Shown one piece after another: positions 39,481-50,838 of a stretch of 64,000 nt of DNA (position 1 is the stretch's first letter; each line of letters opens with the position of its first letter). The position numbers and the translations under genes were made by a program. The stretch is from Polytrichum commune (Eukaryota > Streptophyta > Polytrichopsida > Polytrichales > Polytrichaceae), in NCBI GenBank assembly GCA_950295325.1, contig OX485803.1, positions 44,035,554 to 44,099,553 of the forward strand, read 5' to 3'. Below the pieces are notes generated by a model. It was not told the DNA's origin. It made no database searches and saw only the letters and a list, made by a program, of their open reading frames with translations.

Positions 39481-40455
39481 GCAGCTAGATTTTAACTTGT
39501 GAAGTTGTCGTTGTGACTCTTTGCACTGGTTGGTAGATTTTTATATATGGCTTTCTTGGTCCTACTCATGTGCACTTGTGTGATTATCTTGTGATTCTTT
39601 GGGCTAACCTTCAATGTCTTTCCCAACATTCTTAAGAGTTAACGGTTAATCCGCTAACCTTGATCGATGTTTTGAAACATGCCCACATTTCTACTATAGT
39701 CGACAGGATTGGCTTTGCAACAAATCACCTCATGAAGCAACTTCTTAATGGTGCATTCTTGTTATGAGGCGGGCTCCAATTCCACTGAATTTTATGTTTT
39801 TGGGTACTTCAGTATCAAACTACACTTCCGATATTTCATCTGCACTAAGATTTCTCACAAACATTTCCTTCTTTCACAATGACATCCAAGTCCTGTGAAC
39901 ACCTAAACTTACCACACGAGCTGCGAAATTTTATTGGTAGTGTCTATCCAATCATGCTTGTGGGAGGTCCACATCTAGAGAATAGGACCAAGTATGCTCT
40001 TGGCACATCACAAATGATTCTAACACTCGTGATCTCAAACATCAGATACAAGACTACAACTCTCAAGAACAACCTCCATTTCTTAAGAATATGCCTTGCA
40101 TAATTCCACGCGGTGAAGATAAAGAAGCCACAAGATTATTGGTTGTTGGCGAGTAGACAAACAAGGATTTGGCTAAAGGAATCCCGGCAAGAATTAGTAC
40201 ATGGTTAAATGGCTCACTTTTACAAATTAAAAACGAGGATTCCAAGATTGGGGGTTTCATTGGGTAACAAATCACCCATGCAATTTTTAATTGATTTTGA
40301 GTCTATTATGGAAATGGACAAAGATATGTGTAAGGATTTGGCTTCCACTTTGGGCATAAGTATGCAACAATTGGATAGGATTTGTTGGGCTATTCTAAAA
40401 ACAACTTTATGAGAAAAACGGACTTGAGCATAACAAAAGAGAAAGCAATATCAAT
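39481..40455. other. Intergenic stretch, possible transposon debris
   Basis: The broken open frames at 39879-40103 and 40209-40412 are not recognisable as a family. The latter reads like the tail of a transposase-type ORF, but this is a guess. Confidence 0.3.
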
Positions 40456-43400
40456 GTCTCTTACCTTGATATACAATGTTTGTTCACCACCTTCTTCTCA
40501 TGTCCGCATGAGAATGGGAGTGGGGGCGGCTTAGTGCCTATTTTCATAGGTGGCCCCCCTAGTTAGTGTTAATTAGGGCTATATGTTCTATGTTAGTTTT
40601 GGGTTTTAATGTTAGTAAGTGTGTTTAGTCAAGTGGGACCGGGGCTTGTTTCTTTTCTAATTTATGTTTGTTCATGATTATGTGTGATAGGTACCTTATT
40701 GCAATTTGTGAAAAAGATTCCATTAGTTTATGGATTTTGAAGTTGGAGATTTGTAGTTCTTGGAGGAGTCTAAGAATTGTTATATGTATAGTGCTCCTTA
40801 TTCTTGTCGTGATTATAATGGATGGTATATAAACTAGTTGGGATAGGAGTGGATGGAGAATGGCATTTTTATCAAGTTTTTGGTTGGTGGCTTCTATGGA
40901 GAATCTATCATTATAGAAAGTGAATTCAAATATTGGTACTTTGAAGTTTGGGTTGGTGGTGAAGGATGGTTTATCTATAGGTTGGGCTCCTAAGGTGCAT
41001 CATATATTGGGTTTAAGTCAAGCTGGGCATTTACATCTTGGTAGATAAAATGTGCATGGAAGTAGCCATGAGGGTATGGTGTCGTCAGGTGTGTGGTCTT
41101 TAATGTTACCAACGATGATTAAGGTAAAGTAACGGGTTGTGCGGTGGGCTACTCATGTGTTTGCTAATGCATGTATTGCTTTATTGTGTCGGTTTGGCCT
41201 TAGATTGTTTATGTGTTTATTAGTGCATCTTGATAGTAGGTGGAGGCATGTGTCATTTTGGTGGGATGTGCATAGGTTATATATTGGGGATATATCTTGT
41301 TTGAGGATGTGTTCTTTCCGGTAGTTCCCTAAGTATCTACCATACTTAAATTTTAGGGTTTGTGTTTTTTGCACATTGGTAATCTAGGGGGGACCCATAA
41401 TAGATTTGACCATTTTATGTCTATGTTTGTGTTGGAAAGCCATTTGTCTATATAGGGTATTGTATTCTTGCATGAGAGAGGAGTGCGCTAAACGTTCCTT
41501 TTCTTTTCTTTTTATTTAGTTTTTGAGGTTGTGGACTGAGCCGGCATGTTGTGTGGATGTCAAGGGGATAGATGGCCAATATGGTGTTTGATGGCCGATG
41601 AGGTGGGAAGGGGTTTCAATAATGCGGAGTTGTTCAGCTCCTTTGTTTGGCATTCCAACGATGTTTGTGTGGGGCTTTTACTTTGTGGATGGTGATATTG
41701 TGGTGGGAGGTTTTTAGTGTATTTACTATTCAAGTTATAAGGAGCTTATTTGGGTGGTTATATTGGAAGGATGGGTTCTTATGTGGTTGAGGAGAAGATA
41801 TATGTTGTTGAGGCCATATGTGAATATGAATGTAAATGTTGGGAGCATTTTGGTGTGTTCCGCAATGATCAAGAGCACATATAATTGTGCTATGAGAATA
41901 TTGGGATATCCAAGTAGGCAAGCATCAATATTGACTTGTAGTGGTCCATCGAAACTTTGGATCCTGCAATATTGTCTTTTCCTTCTCCATTCAGTGGTGT
42001 GAATGAACCATCCATATAGTAGGATTGGGCAGGTGGGAAGCGCAGGGGGGGGGGGAATGTTGTTATGATTGGTGGGAGGGAAGGGGGGGGGGAGTTGGGC
42101 TATGTGCCATGCTTTAGGGATTTGGATGTATGTTCTATTTATATGGGGGTGGGTGCAAGTGGTGCAAGTGGGGAGGAGTGTTGTAGGGAGTTGTTGGAAG
42201 AAGAAGGTGAGTATTTGTGGTGTGGTGGGTGTGTGAGAGAGTATTAGAATGGAGGTGAGTAGGGGTTCTTTGTTGTTGTAGTATGTGGGGAAGGGCAATG
42301 TTTTGGTATATTGTAAAGTGAGGGGTGGGATGGTAAGTATAAGAGTTACATGTGGTTGATGAAGTGGGTTGGTTGGATTGTTTGTCCAATCATTGTGTGT
42401 GATGGCATTAATTGTAGTGGAGTTGTGATTGGTGTGCGCAACTAGTCTTGCCCATTTGATAATTCTTGGGAGTAGGTCTAGGGTTATTATATGGGCTTAC
42501 CCATATCCATTGAGTGGAGAAGGCAAGGTCTAGTGAGCCAAAGATTACATATCTCTCATATGGGGAGTGGTAATGTGATAATTGCACATGACATGTGAGT
42601 GGATTGGACATGAGTGTGTGATTTGGAAGGTTTGCATGAGTTTGTCTATTATTGATGATGGAAGTGTATGGTGGTTATGGATGAAGGGGGTGGTGGGTGG
42701 TTTGCGTCTTGGGAGTGGTTTGATGTATTGGTTGATGAGGAGGAGCATTTTATGTGGCAAAGTCTTGTATATGTGGGGAGAGAGTGTGGTTCTTGGTGGA
42801 TTTATAGAGTAAGTATGTTTCTCAAAGCCATGTTAATCTTTCAAGTGGTATAGCGGTTTGGTAGTTGCCCATGTTATCATGTCTTTGGGCAAGAGGGGGT
42901 GTATATGTATTGTGGATGATGTGGTGATGATGTTTTTGTTTGGGTTACATTCTTGAATTTTGAGGGTAAGGTGCGGAATGTTGAGGTTGGGGCGAACATT
43001 TCGTCTGTCGCGTGATTGTTGGGGTTTTAGGTTGTTGAGTAAAATTTTAATGTTTTATTTTATTTTTTGTATGAGTTTTGTGAAGAATAGTAGGTTGTGT
43101 TTGTAGAGGATGGTGTCGGGGTCTAAGAGTTATGTTTGTGTGATTCATTTAGAGTGGTTGGTATGTGGGCTTTGCCAATGGCAGTGAAACACGGGTAGAT
43201 CACTTAGTGCATTTTAAAAATGACGTGCGGCATAATATAGAGAGGATTAAAATCATTTGAAATAAAAATTATAAAGGAATTCCAAATAATGAAAGGGCCA
43301 TTAAATGTAGACAATCCCATTATAAGTAAGTTAGATGAACATAAAACGTGGGCCATTATTTTTTTGTAAAATTAATATAGGGGCTGAAGATAAGGATCCT

Positions 43401-44600
43401 AGAAGGTATGTTTAGTATGGTATGTAAATGGGTTTAGGACTCACGGGGATGGATGATAATTGGGAACTCTGTCTGTCCAAAATTACTTAAAAAGAATATA
43501 GAGTACAAAAAATTACAGTGACTTGGACAATATAAGTAATGGAAGGGTGCAAACAAATGGGCCATCTTTAAAATTTAAGTAATTATAGGGAGGCTTTAAT
43601 TCAACCCTTGAAGGTAAATAGCCCCAAAACAAAAAAAAACCCAGCCGCATGTGGTGCACAAAAATGCCTTAGAGTGATCTACCCATGCAGTGAAATTAAT
43701 TTGTATGTTGCTTGGCTCCCCATTTGTTTTTTTTGTGTGTGAATTTAAAGCTAGAGATGTATGAGTTGGGGGTGCCTTGGGGTTGTGTAGTTCTTTTATA
43801 TCTTGGGTGTGGGTTGGAGTTTGGGGTTGTAGGAGGGGATGGAGGTGGGGGTGTTGGTATGTGATATGTGTTTGGAGGGAAAATGACAGTGGCTTGTAGA
43901 AGTGCAATTTTAAAATATTCTAGGTTTGGTATGGTATTTATCTAGGAATTTTTTAATGATGAGTATGCGTGTGTTGGTGCGATCTTGGATTTGGGGTAGG
44001 GCGGTGATGTTGAAGAAGGAGAGTTTTTAAAGGAATCTCTCAGTATTGGATCTTTGTTGTCGGGTGAGAGCAAGGTAAAATGGGTTTTTGTACCAATCTT
44101 CTGATATCGGGGAGTTGTTGAGAGGAAAGATGATGTCTATGGAGTCTGGATGGATATTGAAGTGTTTTTTAGTATGTATAGGGATCTAGCGGTTGGTGAT
44201 CTAGAGCACGCTTGGTATTTTAATTGTGGGAGGTGTTAGCTTCACCATATTTCTTGGTTATAGATTTCATTATTCCTTGGTATATCTAGCATGATGGGCA
44301 TGGGTCATTGAGTATATGTGTGAGTTGTTTGCTAAGTGTAGTGGCAAATCTTGGAAGGACGGAGAATGCTTCAATGCCAAATGTTTCACAGGATAGCTGG
44401 GCAATGATATTACAGGGGTCTTTGGGCATGTTACATATGGATTTTGTGAGTTTGATGAGGAGTTATCCAATTTTTTGATGTATGGGGCATAAAAAGGGAC
44501 ACCATAAAAGGTATATTTGATGTCCAAGCGAATGATTGTCTTAAGGATCATTGTCTTTGTTGTGGTGATGCGGGTGATAGTAGTAAGTCCATGCTTTGTA
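40456..44600 (-). mobile_element. Decayed LINE with RNase H-like and Cys/His tail relics, strongly base-skewed
   Basis: The - strand is rich in A and C (the + strand in T and G) across about 4 kb. 44270-44600 reads as the segment after the reverse transcriptase core (a TTKTMILKTIIRLDIKYTFY-like start, then APYIKKLDNSS). Around 41745-42000 there is an RNase H-like region (AQLYVLLIIAEHTKMLPTF). Around 41050-41330 is a tail with Cys/His residues (QNDTCLHLLSRCTNKHINNL). Stops and frameshifts break all frames. It is split by the 498-bp MITE at 43190. Confidence 0.6.
43190..43687. mobile_element. hAT-like MITE, copy 1, 498 bp with 8-bp target duplication
   Basis: Its ends cacgggtagatcact and (complement of the right end) catgggtagatcact are inverted repeats. 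CAGTGAAA flanks both sides (43182-43189 and 43688-43695). An 8-bp duplication and CA...G-type ends fit hAT elements. It is non-coding and inserted in the decayed - strand LINE. A second copy in the opposite orientation is at 49191. Confidence 0.75.
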
Positions 44601-44604
44601 GCCC

Positions 44605-44900
44605 AAATTATTAATCAACTTCTTAGAACCTATACCAAGATGGTTAGAGAAAATCAACTAGGATATCATCTCAGCACCTCACCAAATATTATCACAACAA
44701 TAGCCTACTTCGACGACCTAGCTATCCTTGCTGACAATATAAAACACGTACACCCTCAACGCACCAAACTAAGATAGAACTATGCCTGAAAACACATGAA
44801 ATTAGGCTTCAACAAACCGACTTGAGCACAATATGCTTGGAAATTTTCTCCATAAAATTCAAGAAGGATTTTAAACAACCATTGATGTGCTACAAGGAAA
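44605..44900 (+). pseudogene. Reverse-transcriptase fragment of a LINE, + strand
   Basis: The + strand reads INQLLRTYTKMVRENQLGYH and, shortly after, TTIAYFDDLAILADNI. This is the catalytic YxDD block with F for the usual A. Stops follow by 44777. It lies head to head with the - strand LINE remnant, so it may be the inverted 5' part of the same insertion. Confidence 0.55.
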
Positions 44901-47900
44901 GTATTTAGCACTTGTGAATGATAATGCAATAGGTGGATATTTCACATGCGGCACAAGATTTGGGAAGTCTCGTTGGAGTTTTAATGTCTTCATTCAAGTC
45001 ACACAACTTTACGCGAAGCTTTCATAACACTAGACTCTTGCAAAACTCACATGCTTTGGAAATCTTGGATATGATGAAGGGGGACATATTTAAAGAGAAT
45101 AAATTAATTGAGCTTGATAGCTCGCTTTCTAGTGAACTCAACAATCTACAAGGCATTGTAAAAACCCTAGAACTACGCCTAAAATTGATGGAACAAAGCC
45201 ATGAGATTCACAAAAAGACATTTACCCCAAAAATAATTCAGACCATCGGGACACTTCATACTCATCTAAAGGAACTAGACTCCCATATCTCTAGCTTTGA
45301 GACATCCATGTTAATATCAAAGTATCCCGACACCTCTCACATGTCCAAACTAGAAAGGAACATAGCCGTACTACATCACTACTTGAAACCCATGCAAAAA
45401 TAAGCTACTACATGGACATCCAAATTCAAAGATGATGGCCAAACATAACTATTTCATGATCAAACAACACAACATGTACGGGAGATATTGGGAAAGGAAA
45501 AAATTGAGCTTACATTTAAAATTGGCTAACATGGAAGAAAATGAACATGTAAACACTCTCCAACTCACTCAAGGATTCTAATAGAAATTTGGCCTTCTTT
45601 GGTTATGTGATTCTTAATGAAGTAGATAAGCAATGTCAACATTTCACTTGGTTATCTAGTATGGATGGGGCTAGTGTAGTTGATTACCCCATAGGTGATC
45701 CTAACTCCCTTCACAATTCTATCTCCAAAATCTTTATAGATAATAAACAACCCGACTTAGACCACTGCCCTTTCTTCTTCAACATAGGTAATAGTTTAGG
45801 TTAAAGGCCTCCAATCCCGTAGTCAAGGTCAAGTTCTCTGCCCCAATTTTAAAAAGGCAAACCAATTTTCTCTCAATATCAAACATGAAATCACCTATGT
45901 GCAAGGTGAGACACACACCTCATTGAATGATTACACTCAAGCCTGACTACACTTGATACTACCCACAACTCAACCCATCTTCTCTAAAAAACAAACTAGG
46001 GGGCAAAACTTTCATATGATGTTAAATTGTGGTCACTCATACAATACTTACAGAATGGCTTTTAAAAAGTATTGCATGATGATCCAGCATAAGAAACACT
46101 CTTGCATGGGGTGCAAACGAATGGATCTATGTCTCCTACTCAAAAGTTACCCAAAAATATTGGAAGAGCTTTGAAAAAAAAGATGATTTGACCCTCCCAT
46201 TTACGCTATAAGAAGCAACGATTATTGCACAAAATTATTCACCTCAGGACAAAGTATCAATGATCATTTTGTTCCAACATCCATGGATTAAAAATTTGAG
46301 CTTCTAAAATGGGCTACAAATGACCAATGTGTGAATCAATCACAAAGCTATTTAATTTTATAGCTAAAGAGGGTTTCCCGGCTTCATGGACTATCAAGAT
46401 CATTCAAATGATCTTTCACATGTGATGAACGATGCTCCTCAAGGAACTATAAGACCATAATGCTATGAGCAATTTGTGGCAAGCTTTACAATTTTGTTTT
46501 AGGAAAAAAAATTAAAAAAAATCAATGGGCAAAATTGAATGGGTCAAAGCAAGAGGACAAGCAAGTTTTAGGAAAGGTAGATCTACTTTGGACCACATCC
46601 TTACATTACATACTTTAATCGAACAAGAAATATTTGCATGTCAATGTCTCTATTCCTATTTTGTTGATTTCAAAAAAAACATTTGACACAATCATGTGTG
46701 ACAAGCTTTGGGAACACCTCCAACAATTAAGGGTACCACCTCATTTACAACAAGTTATAAAAGCCATGTACACTGCAGTCTACACAAACATTCAAATAAA
46801 TGGTGACACACATGGTGAAGTAGTGCCTAACATTGTTGTTAAACAACGATGTCTCCTCTCTCCCCCACACTATTCGGCTCGTACATTGATGAACTTGAAA
46901 CAAGTTTCGACGAGATCAACAAGGATTCTCCATGGTTATCTAACATAGTGGTTGCCATTCTTCGTTATGTTGATCATGTTGTTCTACTCTCTAGATTAAG
47001 AGCAAGCCTGCAAAGACTTTGGAACAAGCTATATGAGTTGTGCACTTCTTCTAGCCTAAAAGACAATCTATCTAAGACTAAAATCATGATATTTGGCTGG
47101 AACAATAGGAATTTAAACCAAGAGGTGTTTTACCTAGATAAAGACCAAATTAAGATCACTCATGAATACAAATTCCTTGGGATTGATTTTTATTCACATA
47201 GTTACTTTGAATCATCAAGTAAAAAGTGTAGAGCTGCAAGTATGAATGCTTTGATGAATATTTTAAGGAAAGAAGCGGTAGTCGGAGTCACATGTTGGGA
47301 ACTCAAAACTCATCTATTCAAGGCTTTAGTGTTTCCTACTTTTATGTACGGCACCAAAATTTGGGGAGGCGACTTGCAAAACTCTCATTGGAAAGTTTTC
47401 GAGAAGGGCGTGAAGATGCATATGATCATGTCCCACGTCAAAGTGCGTTCTTGACTACCAATCATATTTACTGACTAAATTCAAAGAACTTCCTATAGAA
47501 TTATACATTCTCGAGCCTACTATGGGCTTTCAACAACAACTTGCCCACCTATCCCCCTCTCGGTTAGTTAATAAAGCAATCTCACTCTCCCAACATATGG
47601 TCGGACAAGGATTTAACACTTGGCACAAATCAACATCCATGTGGAAGACATCATGGGGTTTATCTCATTGAGAAACCCATGACAACTCAAGCACATAAAA
47701 AACAACATATGATGATAACAAGGAGACTTTGCATGCTAAAGAGTGGAAGTCTTTCCATATATCTAGGAAGAACTAGATTACCTCCACCTCAAGGATTTTC
47801 TCAAATACCAATGTGAATTGTACTTGAAGCAACCATTGATTCCACCACAACGCAAGATTATTGTTGCCTACTGCACCACAAACCATAGACTTGCCATTGA

Positions 47901-48245
47901 AATTGGACAACGGATGACTATCTTTATCTCTAGAGATACTAGACTATGCCACCTTTGCTCATATAGTACAATTGAAAATGATTCACATTTTGTGTTGGAA
48001 TGTCCCCTATATAACCCCATTAGAGATAAGTTTCCAAATTTATTTCAGAACGTAGTTCTAGGGAGCCATAAGTCTTTCGTTCAATTAGACTATCAAGTTG
48101 ACAATAACCTCTATGTCGCAGAGGCTATCACACTCTGCCACTCTAGAGAATTAGCTTGTTTAGAACCAACCTGATGTACTTGCATCCCATTAGCGTTTTT
48201 GACATCCTGGACTTTTAAAAGCAATTTCATTTCCTAGTCTCAAGT
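44901..48245 (+). mobile_element. Degenerate LINE: coiled coil, endonuclease relic, dead reverse transcriptase, Cys/His tail
   Basis: In order: a 156-residue coiled-coil-like frame (44933-45403); an endonuclease C-terminal relic with GASVVDYPIGDPNSL and LDHCPFFFNI (45589-45804); a reverse transcriptase (46634-47454, with a frameshift near 46850) carrying FVDFKKTFDTIMCDKLW, then LLSPTLFGSYIDELE; and a Cys/His tail CHLCSYSTIENDSHFVLECP (47818-48174). The catalytic YADD reads YVDH, so the enzyme is inactive. Stops and frameshifts occur throughout. Its 3' end matches the remnant at 10465-11541. Confidence 0.8.
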
Positions 48246-49190
48246 TTTTCTTCCATTTGGATCATCAAGTTAAATTTAGTCTTTGTCTCACACATGACAC
48301 TCTACTTTATTTTTCCATTGTTTCTCCTCTTTCTTTGGTGTGTTTCCATTGGGAAGCGGAAATGGAACCTTGCATCTTGCATGTTGGTACAAAGCCAAAC
48401 CTCCCGCTTTCCGCTTTGTCCATCATGTATTACAACTGGTGTTCAAACGACCATGGAAAGCGTATCCACAATGTCTAGTGATGGAAAACCAAAATGTGTA
48501 TCATAGATCCTTAATGAGATCATGATTCGGTTCCCACAATTTCTCAATGGCAATGCACCCTTGCTCACGCCCTGATCACACCAACTTTTCATCAATTTTC
48601 GGATGTGAAATAGTTGGGGATGCCACCACAGCGAGATGCCAAGTTGTTCACACCAACATCCCAGCTTGCTCAACATTTTCGTTGTGATGCACAGTTGCTT
48701 GCATGGATGCCCTACCTCCCCAATGGCTAAAAACAACTACAATGCATCAAAGCTAGGCCATGTGACAAACCACAAGTTTTTGGTGGTGGGCCCCATGCGT
48801 CCAAATGTGGACGCCAAAGTGCAGGTTATGACCATCTCCGGCTCTGTCATATAAGTTGGACAGTGATGACCCACCATGTGAGTCACTATGAGAGACTAAT
48901 TCATTTACAGAAAAATGCACTTTCAGTTTGGTGTGATCGGGACATCAATAGCTTGCGGCACATGGGGTGGATGGCGAGTGTGTTTCCAATTAACAATGGA
49001 ACACTATCATGTAAATGCCAAAATAACAAGAACAACCATAATATTCGAATGGCTGACCATTACATCGCTTGAGAATGTTTTCAATTGGAGTCTTTTTCTT
49101 TTTCTTTTTTTTCCTTCCTTTTTCAAGTGCTTTGAATAAGTTATGTATGGAAAATGGAGGAAAATTGGTGTGTGGGGATCTTAATTGACA
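48246..49190. other. Intergenic stretch, unrecognised ORF relics
   Basis: Overlapping short frames (48257-49139) suggest an old broken coding sequence, but I recognise no domain. A CT-rich run is at 49099-49122. Confidence 0.3.
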
Positions 49191-49878
49191 CATGGGCACA
49201 GGGAGGTCACTCAGTAGGATTTTTGTGTACCACGTGCGGCGGAGGGGTATTTGTTTAGGGGCTATTTACCTCCAAGGCACGAATTAAAAGCTCCCTATAA
49301 TTACATAATATTCTAAAATGGCCTATTTTTTTGTACCCTACCATTACTTATAATGCCCATGTCATTGAAATTTTTTGTAGTCTATATTCCTTTTAATTAA
49401 AAAAACTGAATTTAAGAAGAGGATGACGACAAGCAATCCTAAACCCTAAACACAACAGTGAGGCTCAAATGTTGTGCACAAACGGGCGCCCTACAATCGG
49501 GTTGAAGAGTTTCAAAAGGGAAGGGGAGAAAAACCACCAAGAGAAGTCGGGCATAGAGTTAGGCTTCCAATTTCATCCATTTTTGGGTGAATGATGAGTA
49601 ATTTTTCATCCATCCCTCGTGAGGCATGCGTATGAAATTGATTCTACTAAACATACATCCTAAGATCCTTATTTTCAGCCCCTATATTATTTTTACTAAA
49701 AGGGAATGGCCCATATTTTCTACCTATCTATTTTACTTGTAATGGGCTTACGAACTTTTAATGGACCCTTCATTATTTGGAATTATTTTATAATTTTTAT
49801 GTCAAATGATTTTAATCCTCCCTATATTATTCCACACGTCGTTTTTAAAATGCACTTAGTGACCTCCCCGTGCACATG
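49191..49878. mobile_element. hAT-like MITE, copy 2, inverted relative to copy 1
   Basis: About 688 bp. The left end catgggcacagggaggtcac and the right end 'gtgacctccccgtgcacatg' are inverted repeats. Its reverse complement aligns along copy 1 at 43190 (shared 'gtgcattttaaaaa', 'aggattaaaatcatttga', 'ggggctgaa' blocks). It is longer by an internal segment and shows no clear target duplication, so it is probably older. Confidence 0.65.
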
Positions 49879-50578
49879 GGCGCTCTAAGTACATGTAAAG
49901 AACATATTTCTAGGTGGAATGAAATGCCTAATCTCACTCTACCTATAATAGCACTATTGATCCATCTTGTTTGTGCACAAACACATGACTTCTCCACAAT
50001 GGCTTGAATAGCTACAACTCAATTCATTATGTGTGGCAACTACGCTCACACAATAGTGTCACACGTTACTTATACAAAGTTTGTATCAAATTTGTACTCA
50101 TCCATCCATATGATACACAAAACACACCCATTTGGCATGGCAAGTTTGAGAACTCCTTCCACATAAGATTTCCATAGAGTCCACCCCTACAAGGAACTGA
50201 CAATCCATCCTAAAACCACTAACAAACAAATTAGGCTTGCAGCTTGAACGAGTCCTTCAAGGGTATGCATGCGTTATTTGATTACTTATCTTGAACATTT
50301 TCCATCTTCTATTGATTGGATATGTATGTCTTGAAATTTGTGTTGCATTAGCACATCCATGATGAAACATGAGCAAACAAGAATCAAAATGAAACTTGAA
50401 TTTCCACTTAATTAGTTATGGTGATCGAAATTGCATGTGTGTCGATTACTTAAATGCATACATAGGTCCCCTCCCCCCTCCATTCATAACGTTACTCAAT
50501 CATTAGGTTGTGATCTCTTCCTAATTTGGGTGTTGGGATGTAACAAAGTCAAAGGAAAAATAAATAACGAAATCGCAT
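49879..50578. other. Intergenic stretch left of the young LINE
   Basis: AT-rich sequence without a recognisable gene or repeat. It ends at the target-site duplication of the LINE. Confidence 0.4.
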
Positions 50579-50593
50579 GCTTAGAAGTAAGTT
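50579..50593. repeat. Target-site duplication of the young LINE, left copy
   Basis: gcttagaagtaagtt, identical to 58003-58017. It abuts the element's poly(A) end. Confidence 0.93.
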
Positions 50594-50838
50594 TTTTTTT
50601 GTTTTTTTTTGTTTTTTTGAGACAGAAGGCCAACCGGACCAACGCCAAATGAATTGAAACCAAAGGAAAAACGCGCCCATCAAGAGGGGAGGCGGGGCCC
50701 CTCGGCCGCGAAACACCGCCAAGTAAAGAGAGGACACAAGCAAACCCACCAAGGACAACCCCCGGAACCACCAAACCAAGGACCACCCCCACCCCACCGG
50801 CCAAGGACAACCCCCAGGCCACCAAGAGAAGACACTAC

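Noticed and set aside
41735-42298. 187-codon proline/threonine-rich frame
   Set aside because: Its N-terminal half is a product of A/C skew; only the RNase H-like part belongs to a LINE, and the frame is broken.
43180-49890. The 43.2 and 49.2 kb inverted copies considered as termini of one large DNA transposon
   Set aside because: Copy 1 has its own complete terminal repeats and 8-bp duplication, so each is a separate MITE.
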